This document shows, in pieces, positions 1 through 13,803 of a DNA stretch of 64,000 nucleotides. The stretch spans positions 124,001 through 188,000 of the forward strand of contig JANVFP010000042.1 in the NCBI GenBank assembly GCA_027919835.1, written 5' to 3'. A program made the position numbers and the translations under genes. Within the stretch, counting starts at the first letter, position 1; the number at the start of each line of letters is the position of its first letter. The notes under the pieces are model-generated. The model saw nothing but the letters and a program-made list of their open reading frames with translations. It made no database searches and had not been told where the DNA came from. The DNA comes from Lentinula raphanica (Eukaryota > Basidiomycota > Agaricomycetes > Agaricales > Omphalotaceae).

Positions 1-1086
1 GATGCCCTTCGATGAAGCTAAATCGCTTTTGAATGCTGCATCATCTGCAAACGTTCAAGCTCTTTGGTTTTCCTTTGGGTCCGATCTAGGAAAGTGGGTT
101 CAATATGTCAGAGAACACTTTCCGACAGAAAACTCCTTGATTTTTGTCCAAGTCAACTCTGTAGAAGAAGCCATCCATGCTGTAGAAAACCTCAAGGCAG
201 ACGTTGTTGTGGCGCAGGGTGATCATGAATTTCTTCTGGAAAGAGCTAACATTGACTATCTGACGCTAATGTGGTTTGTCGACTAGGTATTGAATCAGGA
301 GGGCATGGCAGCGGTCATGCTCCGCCACTGTCTGAACTTCTCCAAGGCATTCTAGCCCAGTCGTATAACTCTTCTCATCAACCTGTGTTCCTAGCCGCAG
401 GAGGCTTAGCTAACGGAGCAGATATCGCTTCGCAGCTTACTCTGGGTGCCGCTGGTGCTGTTATGGGGACGAGGTTCTTACTTACACCTGAAAGTAAATA
501 CACAGACGCCCAGAGAGAGGCTTTGATCGTTGCACGTTCAGAGGACACTGTGCGTACCATGGCGTTCGATCATGCCAGGGGAACGATAGATTGGCCTGAA
601 GGAATCGATGGAAGGGGATTGCGGAATGGTGAGTGACGTTTCAAAGGGTTCTTCATTAAAAACATTGTGTCTGGTGTGAGGCTGCAGGGTTTATTACTCT
701 GTCCAAATGATTGTGGACTGATAAGTCTTATGATCTCCGCCGCTCAATCTTACCTGGTTTTAACATATATTCATCTTTGGGACTTTCTAGATACCGTTCT
801 CGATTTCGAGCGGGGTGAAAGCATCAATGTTATCCAGTCGCGATTCAAGGAAGGAACGAGGACTCAAGATCGGAAACGATTCTTGGTATGGGCAGGTACA
901 GGAGTGGGTTCTATGAATCGTGTTATGCCAGCAAAGGTTAGCTCTCTTTTTCATGCGATCAGAGGATGTGTGTGTGCCAGACTCCAGTGAGCAAATATTG
1001 ATCCAGCTTCACAGGATGTTGTCAAGGAATTGCATGAAGAATGCCAGCAGCAATTAGCGGTCGATAGTAAGAAATTGGATCTGTGA
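1..1086 (+). CDS. Nitronate monooxygenase (2-nitropropane dioxygenase family), 5' end outside the window
   Basis: FMN-dependent enzyme that oxidises alkyl nitronates to carbonyl compounds and nitrite. Exons 2-218, 287-628, 791-936 and 1015-1086 join into 259 in-frame codons; introns are 219-286, 629-790 and 937-1014. The first join restores the family motif QGIESGGHGSG (the Gly codon is split across it). AAGGLANGADIASQLTLGAAGAVMGTRF (in two parts) is the phosphate-binding end of the TIM barrel, and WAGTGVGSMN near the C-terminus is also typical. An ATG lies at base 2, but family members have roughly 100 more residues upstream, so I treat the gene as truncated by the window edge. The second intron, 162 bases, is long for this genome, and a small exon inside it cannot be excluded. 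It converges on the pyruvate carboxylase gene. Confidence 0.88.
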
Positions 1087-1245
1087 ACTTCTGTCATAGC
1101 ATAAGAATACAACAAATAACCATTCGAGTTATATTACAACGATTTGCTTTGACTTTTCGGTATCAATATCTACTAGGTGTGTAGTACGGATCTCTGAGGT
1201 CGGGAGGATACATTGTAGCTATGCTTATTGTTCAGGATGCCTGCT

Positions 1246-4200
1246 TTAGTGTACAATCTCGACCGTTAGATCTCCTTGGTTAATAGAATCCCCTTTGGAA
1301 AGGAGTTAGCTCCTGGACAAAGCAACCTTGACAATAGTGACAAACCTTCTTGTACGACTACTCGTTTGACGTGGCCAGAAACCGGAGCCGTAATGGCAGA
1401 CTCCATCTTCATGGCACTCATAACTAGGAGACAGAAATTCAATCATTGGCCGACAGGTGAAACCAAGGCAAAGATGTACTTACCACAAACAGGATCGCCC
1501 TTTTTGATTTCTTGGCCCTCCTTCACCCGTACTTCGACGACAACACCCGACATAGGTGCTCCCACGGATCCGGGATCCGTAGTTGCCTTCTCCCGAGAAA
1601 CAGTTTCCACTGCAGAATTTTTGTCCTCAACAGACACCGCCCGGACCTATGTATGAATCGATCAGGGTTTTGAGGAAAAGGTTATTTGAAAGGAAGTTTG
1701 TGCAGAAACAAAAAGGATTCTGTGACATCAAAATGGCGATAGAAGGACATACCTCTCCGTTCACTTCAAACCAAACATCGCGTTGTGCGCGACCTTCTAC
1801 TACAGGTCCGACGGCCATAAGACGGATGATCAAAGTTTTGCCTTTTTCGATGGAGATGTGCATCTCTTCGCCGACATCGGGACGACCCAGGAAGTAACGA
1901 GTGGGAACAACACTGTACAAAAAGTCCGCTCAGTCGAAGATGCAAAGCCCCTGGAAATTCTCCCGCGAAAGGTCCTACCCACCTGAGGTCACCATATTTC
2001 TCAATGAAGCCCTGATATTCTTCAAAGACCTGTGGATAATTATATTCGAACCCCATAGAACATCAGTCAACATGAATAGGCAGACCTTCGGATACATGAC
2101 ATAGGAGGTGACGTCCGAGTCCGTGATATGCTTGCCAAACTTCGCTCGTAGCTCTTGCTTGATCTTCTTGAAATCTAATGGTTCCATTGTTGCACCGGGA
2201 CGTCCATCGATTCTTGGTTTATTTCTTATCACATGGGAACGCAGAGGTTCTGGGAAACCTCCCACTGGCTGCCCGAGATAACCTTGGAAAAATTCAACCA
2301 CGGACGAGGGGAAATCGAGGGACTCTGCGCGCTGTAGAACATCCTCTTTCGAGAAAGAATTCGATGTCATCCACTGAGCGAAATCGCCCACGACTTTGGA
2401 CGACGGAGTGACCTAATCATTCACACTGCTGTGAGCAGCATGATAAGCAATGAATAGGTCTTGAATACCTTGATGATGTTTCCGCACTATCAAAAACAGT
2501 CAGAAAAGGAAGAGTTCAAAAACGTCATAGAACTGACAAGCTCATTAGCTTCGATATACTTTTGTTTGATTACTGGAAGACAATGTTAGAACATGCCTTT
2601 GTTACCAAAGTGAGAAAATTTCACCAGTCCACTGAGTTCCGAGACCCAGTTGAGCAGCTTGGAACTGAGAAGAACGCGTCATATTTAGTATATGCTTTCA
2701 GAATGAAGTTTACCCCACTCACCATGAGGTTAGTATATTGGCCGCCAGGCATTTCATGGTCGAAGACGGAAGAGTCCGAGGCGCGAACGTTGGCTTCGAA
2801 GCAACTGTATAAGATGCGAACTTGACTCCAGTACAGATTCAAAGCCTGTATGTCTTCATATCGTATACCAGTACCAAGGGACGTTTGCTCCAAAGCTCCA
2901 CAGACGGCACCCATTGAGGGTTGAGAGGTTAACCCCGACATACCTAATCAAGGTATATGAGGAAGAATCAGGTACTGGGAATAAACCCCAAGACTCACTA
3001 TCAATCGCTACATCAACAACATCTGCGCCTGCCGCTGCACAGGCCAGCATACTGGCAGTAGCAATGCCAGCTGTGTCGTGAGAGTGGACGTGAATCGGAA
3101 GGTCAGGATATTTCTTGCGGATAGAACCAATGAGCCTGCGAAATAAGGAGTGAGTAAGGGGAAATTCATAAACATCATTCTAGAATCTCTTACAGTTTGG
3201 CTGCTTCAGGTTTCAATAGTCCAGCCATATCCTTCACACCTAGAACATGGATACCCTCCGCAACCAACTGATCGACGAAATCAAGGTAGTACTGCAGAGT
3301 GTATTTCGTCTCCTTCGGACTTGCGACGTCACCACTGTAGCAGACAACAGCTTCGCAGACACCGCCAGCTTTTTTGGCAGCATCGATACCCAGTCGCATC
3401 TGATAGGGGCAGATGCTCTATAAACCTTTTTGTCAAAAACCGGGAGAAAGAACGCACATTTTCTAGTAACGGAAGTTCAGTATTAATCGAGAGATATCTA
3501 AAAGTAAAACCGTCTCACCAATATAATTGAGGGAATCGAAGACTCGAAAGATGTCAAGACCATTCTCGACAGCCTTCTTAGAAAAGTCGTAGATAGCATT
3601 GTCGCTAAATACTCTATCAGCAGCGGCAGGTCGTGCACCAAGGGAACGTACGGATAACTGGTGTATCCCACACCGTTTGCACCACGAACGAGGGCTTGGA
3701 AGGGAATGTTAGGGACAAGTTTACGAAGTGTGCGCTGTGAGAGGAGACGGCATTCAGCCGAGAACCAATACTGTCCACAGTATACATACCAGCCGTTCCC
3801 AAGGATCTTCATAGAGGAACCTCATTGCAACATCGAATGTGGCTCCACCCCAACATTCCAGACTATATGCGTTTGCCAAGGCGTAACTAGTTTCTCTCGC
3901 AATGTTTACCATATCGATTGTCCTGAGCCTTGTAGCAAGAAGAGACTGATGTGCGTCACGCCAAGTAGTGTCCATAATGAGAGTGCCTGGGTATTCACGA
4001 ACGGCTTTGGCAAACGCTTCAGGGCCGTGTTCAACGATAATGTTCCGCCATCCAACCTCACAAGGGAAGGTGGCATCAAGAGGTGGTCCGTTAGGGTCTT
4101 CGCGATTCTGGAATTTGGGTATAATGACTTCATCTTTGAGGCCGGGTTCTCCCTAAAGGAAGGGTTGATTGTGAGATGGAAGGTAACGGGTGGAAAGAGA

Positions 4201-6291
4201 TATCTCACTTGTTGTCCTTTAATAGAGCTTCCGTTGACAGCAAGGTCTCCAAGGTAGGATAAAAGCTTCTGGGCACGATTCTGGCTTTGTACCAGCTTAA
4301 AGAGATCGGGAGTGTCATCGATGAACTACAATGACTGTTCGGTTAATCGTTCCTTTGCAGATAGGCACGTCATACCGTGGTCCAGGTTTTTCCGCCAATG
4401 AAGACATCATGGGTCAGAAGTCGGAATAAGAATGGAATGTTTGTCTAGGTATATGCTCAGTTCCAGCATCATGAAGTCACAACTCGAGAAACGGGCAACC
4501 TTGACACCACGGATTCGGAACTCTACAAGAGCGCGAAGCATCTTACGACGTGCCACTTCATATGTTGTTCCACTGACGGTACATTTCACCAACAGACTGT
4601 CATAATGAGGCTAACGAAACGCCAACTCATATTAGTCCAAGGTCTTCAATTCGGCCGAAAGCAACACATACAGTGATTTGGGCTCCAGCAAAACCGGAAG
4701 ATGCGTCGAGCCGCACTCCGTTTCCACCCGCACTACGGTACACCTCAATCTTCCCGGTATCAGGTTGGAAATTCTGAGCAGCGTCTTCCGTGGTGATACG
4801 ACATTGAATGGCAAATCCACGTTTGGTTATTGCTTCCTGAGTGAGTCCGAGTTGAGGAAGGGTTGCACCAGCAGCGATTTGGATTTGAGCAGCCACGATA
4901 TCGATACCTGTGATTTCCTCTGTGATACAAGCCCGTCAGCCAGCTGGTGATATGCGGGTTCAAGACGCGCCACTGACCGGTGATAGTGTGCTCGACTTGA
5001 ATACGCGGATTAATCTCGATGAAGTAATGCCTTCCCATCTGGTCCACCAGGAATTCGGCTGTCCCAGCATTCCTGTAGCCTACGCTTTTCGCCAGCTTGA
5101 TAGCATCTGAGAGTATAGCCTGTCTGACTTCTTCCGGTAGATGTGTAGCCGGGGCAACTTCAACCACCTTCTGATGTCTCCTCTGGACGGAACAATCACG
5201 CTCAAAGAGGTGAATCGTGTTCCCTTGTGCATCGGCGAGAAGCTGAACCTCGATGTGACGCGGCCTTTCAAGGAAGCGTTCAATGAAGACAGTTCCGTCG
5301 CCGAAGGCTGCTTTAGCTTCGCTGACAGCGCGTTCAAATGATGTTTTGAAGTCTGATTGTTCACGGACTACTCGCATACCGCGACCTCCACCTCCCATCG
5401 CTGCTTTGATGATGACTGTCAAGGGAACATGAATCAATTGCGGATTCTGCTGAAGTCCGAAGGCTGTATACCTGGGAAACCATATTCCTTGATGAAAGAC
5501 TCTCCTTCGGTGTACGAGGCCACTGGTCCTGGAGTGCCGGGCACTACAGGAACACCTACTTTCATTGCTTGGAACGAGGATTGGGATCAGATCAGCTTTC
5601 GGGATCATTACGGGAGGAACTATACCAAGAGTACGCGCTTTGGTCTTATCACCAAGCCCGTCAATGACTTCGGGGGAAGGTCCGATGAAAGCAAGACCTG
5701 CTTGCTCGACTTTCCTAGCGAATTCGGCATTTTCGGATAGGAAACCATAACTAATAGAACGATGAGTGAGTGACAGGGTAAGGAGATAAGCTCAAATTTT
5801 TACCCAGGATGGATCATATCGACGCCATGCTCCAAGGCTATTCTGATGATGTCGTCTTGAGCTAAATATGCAGCGACGGGTGTAAGCCCTTTGCCAACTT
5901 GATATGCTTCATCGGACTAGAGATCAACGTCTTGGATGAGAGATCAAAGGTCTTTGTGGGTAATGACGCCAACAGACCTTCTGACGATGAGCAGATAGAC
6001 GATCCTCATAAGAAAATATCGCGACAGTGTGCATTGCCAACTCATGAGCCGTCCTGAATACTCGGATTGCAATTTCCTGAACGAAGATTAGTCCGATATC
6101 GCCACGAAACACGATCGACTCACCCCTCGGTTCGCGACCAGGATCTTCGTCAAAGGACCACTATGTCCAGCCGCTTTCCGTCTCATTGTTTGAATAGAAT
6201 GGACCGGTGTACCCGGTATGCTGGGTGTTCCAGCGAACATAGGTGCTAACCTTGGAGGATGCAAGGTAGCCGTAGCCGTAGAAGAGCTCAT
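1246..6291 (-). CDS. PYC: Pyruvate carboxylase
   Basis: Biotin enzyme making oxaloacetate from pyruvate, bicarbonate and ATP; fungal forms are cytosolic and feed the TCA cycle and gluconeogenesis. Domains in order: biotin carboxylase (KILVANRG, then [17 protein letters not shown] after an intron; ATP-grasp loop [29 protein letters not shown]), the carboxyltransferase TIM barrel ([10 protein letters not shown] near 3950) and a C-terminal biotinyl domain. The biotin-accepting Lys is in SAMKMES, codon 1407-1409. The last intron ends in AAG and gives [16 protein letters not shown] then TAA at 1246-1248. The ATG at 6289-6291 opens a Ser/Pro-rich leader before the first conserved block; a second Met 17 codons later is also possible. 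There are many short introns; I did not fix every boundary. Length, about 1,190 residues, fits the family. Confidence 0.93.
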
Positions 6292-6608
6292 GGTGGTGGA
6301 TGTGGTTCAAAGAGTAAAGTTTCAGAACAAGCCAAGGACAACTGATTGAAATGTGATTTCGGGCGTCTGTGGTTTGATGATGAGAAGGGATGATGCTGAT
6401 GAGAAGCAGGGTTGCGGACTGATGCGGGCCTACGGAGCTCTTGGCTGCCGTCGCTCTACCGTCGTCGCCGCAACCAATGTGCATTGTGGACGAAGTCGGA
6501 TTTAGTGGTGGAATTCACGAGTATGTAAGGGCTTAGGCCTTAGGGCTATGTATCATTCTAAGTATGTCCATTCACTACACCCGATTACACCTGAATACGC
6601 TGACAGTG
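6292..6608. other. Intergenic: PYC upstream region and transporter 3' end
   Basis: No gene seen. This holds the 5' flank of pyruvate carboxylase and the 3' flank of the GDP-mannose transporter, both on the minus strand. Open frames here are short and lack family signatures. Confidence 0.5.
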
Positions 6609-8170
6609 CTATGACTTTCGACTTGATAGAGGTATTATTGAATCAGAGTGCATTCGGCTCTCTGCTTTCTTTTGATTGTTTTTCGCCACTGCGTAGAGTA
6701 ATCCAGCAAAGAATCCCACACTGATCGCAGAAACAGACCCGAACGTGACTGCATCGCCAAAGAACAGCATTCCGGAGGCTGCAACAGGCAATTTATTGAG
6801 AGCGCCGACCATGCTATTGCAACAATCAATGTCAGATTGTAAACCGACAGAAAGTGGAGTTTGACCAACCTGTACGTTGTGCTGCTAGTGACTCGTACGC
6901 ACCAGGCGGTGGTGTATGAGATACCCACCGCTGCCGCTCCCGAGAATGCTATAGCCATCAATAGGAAACTCCGAGTCTCTTCAGGACTGATAGAAGATAT
7001 GTCAGTGGCGAAAATGAAAGTTGACAGATAACACACAAATTGCGGTTGAGGTTTTCAGTTCCCCAGTCTTCAAGTATGAAAGAGAAAAGGGCAAGAACAG
7101 GTATGGAGAGGAGATTAGAGTAGAACATCGAATCCCAATCCGAAAACCCTGTAACCTTAATCCGTTTACGCATCGTGAGTACCTAATGAGAGCGATGATT
7201 AGACGTCATCCGGGGCTTCACCTGCGGAGTATCTTACATATGCAGCGCTCGTTAAGCAGTTCACGAGCATCCAGAAGTAGCCAATATTAAGTTTCTGAAC
7301 AACATCCGTTACGTCGTGTAGAGATCCCATTCCAGCATTCGGTATTGCATCGTTCATAGCATTTGAAACGTCGGACCAGGCAGCAATGACAGAGGAAAGT
7401 ACCTAGGTCGGGTAGAGGTGAGCATACCGTTTGTCAAACCAGTAGATGTAGTACCATGAAGATGAAAGAGACAAAAGTCAAGCCCGTCACTCTGCCCCCG
7501 AACCATAGAACTTCTCCGTAGGCCTGATCGGATATTGTTAACGGTCGGGTGTGAAGAAATATGGATGTTACACACTGACAATCAGGATAATGGTTAAATT
7601 CTTGAAGATGGTGTATACAGGAATGCTGAGGAATTGCTGCGCGACTCAAGGTCAGGCGGGAAGATACAGAAACATACCGTAGTAACGTACCAAACTTTTT
7701 GAGCCTGTGTAAATCACCATCGCCAGCATGAAACTAATGGGAAACCATGTTTTGGCGTCTTGCCAGTCGAAAGTCCGGAACGATATTATGCCCAGCTTTT
7801 TCACAGTGGTAACGCATGCTATACACACTGATGACTGTATACAGAGGAGGAGAAAGTTCATGGAAAAGTTGGCGCCTGAGACAACGAACTGTGGGCGACG
7901 TGAGAACTTCAGAACGGGCGAAATAGCATAGGAAGAGCACACGTACTTTGTTCACGACAGTCATTAATATCGAAGCAAAGCAGTAGCAAAGGATAGGGGG
8001 TACTGCGAAAGGGAGGAAACAAGATCTTAATTCGAGTGGGTGGGGTGCTGAGATTGATACGCACTAGCTGAGAATTGGACATTGTTATCTATTGTTGGGC
8101 TGGTTGCAAGTGACCTCCTAAGTTCCGCAGTATCTCGTTCAGTGTTAGTGTTGTTCGAGGTTGAGGCCAT
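6609..8170 (-). CDS. VRG4: Golgi GDP-mannose transporter (VRG4 type)
   Basis: Multispanning Golgi antiporter that imports GDP-mannose in exchange for GMP for mannosylation of proteins and lipids. The C-terminal exon has GALNKLPVA, the GDP-mannose recognition motif of Vrg4, followed by [13 protein letters not shown]. Other signatures are ILMTVVNK spliced to [34 protein letters not shown], and a [11 protein letters not shown] segment near 7125 where the usual second motif is FYNN. The stop is TAG at 6609-6611. I chose the ATG at 8168-8170, which gives a Ser/Asn/Thr-rich cytosolic N-terminus; the frame is open further upstream but without ATG support. At least six introns. It is divergent from the next gene, with 285 bases between start codons. 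Confidence 0.9.
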
Positions 8171-8455
8171 TATTAAAGGAAGTTGGCAGGCTCTAGAGAG
8201 TCCGAATCGTGATGAGTATCTCGTGTTACACAAGGAATGTGTTTAGATTGCCGGAAAGCACCAGCAAAGACTAGATAGACGCGAAGGCCGAAAGAGAGAT
8301 GAGAACCTCGAAAATTGGAATGGAGTTGGGAGAAGAAGAATGAAATCAGTCGCTTGCGGGCGCGTGTCAATTTCGGTGGCGGGCGCTTAAAACAACTGCT
8401 TTCTTGAATCTCAACCACTGCTTCTATCGCCGTCGTCTTCCTAGCTTTTCAAGTT

Positions 8456-10935
8456 ATGACTCGAAGCACATTTCAATGGTGCCTTTCAGCTTCTTTCTGT
8501 GCTCTTCTTCTGTATATTTGGGTATATGGATTTCCATCAGAACACAAGCTCAGCAATACATCTACCTCAAACGCTCAAACACACATGGAATATGCCACGG
8601 GAAATTCTTCAACCTTCGATCTGGAAGCTGAACTCTCTTTCATACCTGAAAACATCTCACTCGTCGACAAACATTCACTAACTGCGGTCCTTCCTGTTAC
8701 AGACGACTCTCTTTCTAATCTGCGCCACGTCCTAGGACCTCTTGTTCACCCGGATTCCGCTTCTCCCTGCCTGCGGGAAATCCTTCTAGTTGCTCAAGAT
8801 GCTACAATCTCAAACCTGCGCTCCGAACTTTTCACTGTCATGTCCCAGATGGAATTCTCTAGGCATATACAGTGCTCTATTCGTTCTTGGAAAGATACTG
8901 TCAGTAAAAGCACCGCTCTCATTCAAGCTGTCGCCACTGCTTCGACAGACTGGGCGCTCATACTAGAGAAAGATGGCCTAGTCAATCTAGATGAAGACGT
9001 TCAACATAGCCTTCTCAATCCTCCCTCGATTTCGTTGCCGGTCGGTCCTAGAGGTGTTTGGTTAACGCAAAACGCTTCCTGCATAACTCCCTCCTCGAAA
9101 AACTTGCTCAAAGCTTCTTATTTGATTCCTCCATTTGTGATGCCATCTGCTTTGACAGCCCATATTGGTGAACGTGCCACATCGTGGGCGTCTTTTGGCT
9201 CCTACGTGACTAGTCTGTTCAACTTCAAAGATGGACAAGCCGGGGGCATCGTTCTATTTCAGCCTTCCCAGAACACAGACATGAGCTGGTGCTCTTCAAT
9301 ATCTCAACCTCTTCCAACCGACTTGTTTCCTGTCCTGGATTCCGAATCGCTTTTCCAACAGTGGCCCTCCTCCACGCTCTCGACTGATAGAAACTTCAGC
9401 GTTACAGCTTCATTGGACGACTCACCCATGATTTTCGGAATCCTCTTTCAGTCTTTGAACGACCTGCAATCGTTCGCTCCAGTCGCATGCCATCTTCAAA
9501 CCCGTGGACACACCCTGCGAATAGCTCTTTATGATGTTCGTCCCTCGCAAGCTCCTCTAACGCACGAGCATCCTTCGTGTTCATTGTCTTACAAAATTCT
9601 GGGCGTCAATGAACTCCTCTCCGGCTGGATCGACGAGATCGAAGAAATGGAAGGACATTTGGAAGTTCTAATCACCCTTTCAGAAGTGACGGATCCTTTG
9701 GGCGGATGTACAAGTGCTTCAATTATCCGTATTGCTCGCGAAGACTTGCAACATTCTCTTTGGATGAGTTCTCTGACATCTCTGGAATGGAGAGGTGAGT
9801 ATTCCTTAACTGGCAACTTCTTTCGCTAATTAGAATAGATTGGAATGTTCCGCAAGTGACTTTGAGCATTATAACGAAGGATCGGCCACAGTCCCTTTCT
9901 CGCTTGTTAGAGTCTGTCACAGAAGCAAGATTCTTCGGAGATAAGGTTGACCTTCGAATCAACCTGGAGCAGTCCGCCGACCTAGAAACAATGAATCTAG
10001 TCAAGAAGTTTAGCTGGTCTTATGGTAGTCTATTCATGCATCACCGAGTAATTCACGGGGGTCTCCTTACAGCTGTCGCGGAGTCCTGGTATCCTCATTC
10101 TCAAGACGCATACGGGGTCTTATTGGAAGACGATGTCGAATTGTCTCCTCTGTTCTATGCTTGGATCAAGATGACTATTCTTCGCTATAGGTGAGTGATA
10201 TCTCCTTCTGTCTAAAGACTGTATGTCATGATTATGTCCCTCAGGTATGGTTCAAATCGAGGCAAGGCTCCCCACATCTTTGGGATTAGTCTTTACCAGC
10301 CGAAGAATTTGGAGTTGGACCTAACCGGTAGACGTCCATTCAACGCTTCGCATATTTTGCTCTCCAGTGGTATGCATGCGTTCACCCCTTATCTTTCTCC
10401 AGTCCCATGCAGCTGGGGTGCGGTATATTTCCCTGAACACTGGATGGAATTCCACGACTTTCTCGCTATGCGTTTCTCCGAAGATGCGTTAAACCTCACA
10501 CAAGTCATTGTTCCGAATGTTCGTTCAAATCAGTGGACCCGGTCGTGGAAGAAATATTTCATCGAACTTGTTTATTTGCGTGGATACGTTATGCTCTACC
10601 CCAATTATCCTCAACATGTCTCTCTGTCCACCAATCATCTGGAAGTTGGCTCACATGTCAAAATTCGCTCCATGGAGAAGAGGGAATCCTTCTCGGTCCC
10701 GTTGATGAAACTTGGAGATGGAACAGGCGCTCGGGAGGTCGATTTACTGGATCTGCCGAACAGATCCCTTCCACCTTGGACGTCGTTACCCGTGTTCAAT
10801 CTCACCGGAGTACCCACGACACTGGATTTGCTGAAGGAGACCGGTATGCTTAGATATTTGGAGCTCGGGTTTTGTAGCGATGCAGTTGATGGTCGAAGCG
10901 TAGATGCGTACGAATTCTCTATCTGTGGAAAATAA
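8456..10935 (+). CDS. Type II membrane glycosyltransferase, GT2-like
   Basis: Putative Golgi/ER-lumenal glycosyltransferase; acceptor and sugar unknown. Three exons (8456-9794, 9839-10190, 10245-10935; introns of 44 and 54 bases) give 793 residues. A short cytosolic N-terminus (MTRSTFQWC) is followed by one hydrophobic anchor (about residues 8-25) and a lumenal stem. An N-terminal half from about residue 60 shows a degenerate nucleotide-sugar fold (HSLTAVLPVTDDSL). A second block after the first intron is a better GT2 match: QVTLSIITKDRPQSLSRLLES, then VLLEDDVELSP, whose acidic EDD is the likely metal/nucleotide-sugar site. Many Asn-X-Ser/Thr sequons agree with lumenal exposure. The neighbouring GDP-mannose transporter makes a mannosylation link tempting, but that is inference from position only. 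Confidence 0.75.
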
Positions 10936-11869
10936 GAATATCTTTTGACTGATTGATGTTTCCGAACACTCGTCCCCGAGACTCGTTATTATATGAACGA
11001 CAATGCAGGGTTCAACGTTCAGTACTCAGTATCCAGTATATCACAGCAATATCGAGTCTTGGAACCTAGGCTAACCTGGGTACAGCAATATAAGAGCTCG
11101 GGAAGCCAAACAAGCCAAGTTGAGTGGACTATAAGTGTTCAGACGATACCTTGTATGACATAGATATATCTATTTTTTGAACAGGTACGTGTTTCTGCTG
11201 CTACTGTGCTACAGTTACTGTCAGTAGTCATCCGAAGGGAGTTCCAGATGCCAGAGGGATCATCTCTTTGGATTGTGTCTTGAATGGAAACATATTGAAA
11301 CTCGCCGATGGATGATGCATCGGGGCGCCCGGTGACAGTCGGTGACTAGTGGGAATCGTTTGAACCTGCGTGTCAGCAACCATTGAATGTTCGCGGGATT
11401 GTCTGGTACGGTTCACCTCCTCACCAACGAATTTATTTTCAGATGGGTGGAATATAAGTCTACGGAGGACCAGGGAGCACCAGAACATGTAATCCTATCA
11501 TTCCTATGTGATCTTGCGAAAGCCGGATATCAGAGCTTCTGTTGACGCGTATCAGCGCCTATCAGGACATATCAATACGCATCAGCTATATGCACCGCCA
11601 TCAAATGATGGGCTATTTTCCAGAAGATCAAAAATTTCAGGGCTCGCCAGTAACCGTTTGATATATTTACGCCGGTGTTTCAAGGATGAAATACGAGCTC
11701 CCCTCTTCGTTCCTTCTACTCACCTCCTTCATTACCATTTCGCTTTCTGCTTTTCTCTTGAGCTAAAGGGTTTTCTTGAGTTTTTTGTCATTCCCTCTTC
11801 ATCTCCCTTTGCGTTTCTTTCCTTTCCTTTCGAGATATCCTTCCCCGTCCATTTTCAACGTCAGATCAA
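10936..11869. other. Intergenic with ATCA elements phased at 10 bases
   Basis: No convincing gene. A minus-strand frame of 86 codons (11228-11488) has a true ATG but no family features. At 11551, 11561, 11571 and 11581 the tetramer ATCA recurs at exactly 10-base spacing, about 290 bases upstream of the MAP kinase start. The last 200 bases are C/T-rich, as in many fungal promoters. Confidence 0.5.
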
Positions 11870-13430
<1,561 letters not shown>

Positions 13431-13803
13431 GACAATGGCTTCCATCGCTCAGTTTTTTGTTTTAAATTATTGTTTTGCGTTACTTCTACGGAACCGGAAA
13501 CCTGTACTTTCATTGAGTCTTTGGGCGTTATTTATTTTATGAAGCTCAGTCATAACAGGTCATAACGTCCGCCGGATTTTCAACCGAGTACTTGAGTGAA
13601 CACTGAATGGAGGTGAATGGTGTTTCAGAGAAATACAGACTGAGTAGATGTCTGCCGATGTTGAACCTCGTCCCGACGCGACAACTTGTTTTGATGACAT
13701 CATGATTTAGTACGAGTTCGGTAAATTCGTGCAGGAAGTACATATATACCAACAACTCTTTCTCTTCAACCACCATCATCCTCTTTAGTTCACATTCTTC
13801 AAA
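13431..13803. promoter_or_regulatory. Upstream region of glycogen debranching enzyme
   Basis: Intergenic between two plus-strand genes. A TATA-like ACATATATACC at 13740-13750 lies about 55 bases before the GDE start codon, followed by a C/T-rich, CAAC-containing leader. No gene seen. Confidence 0.35.

Noticed and set aside
11228..11488. Minus-strand frame of 86 codons with a true ATG
   Set aside because: No domain, no splice context and unremarkable composition; a chance frame in a promoter region.
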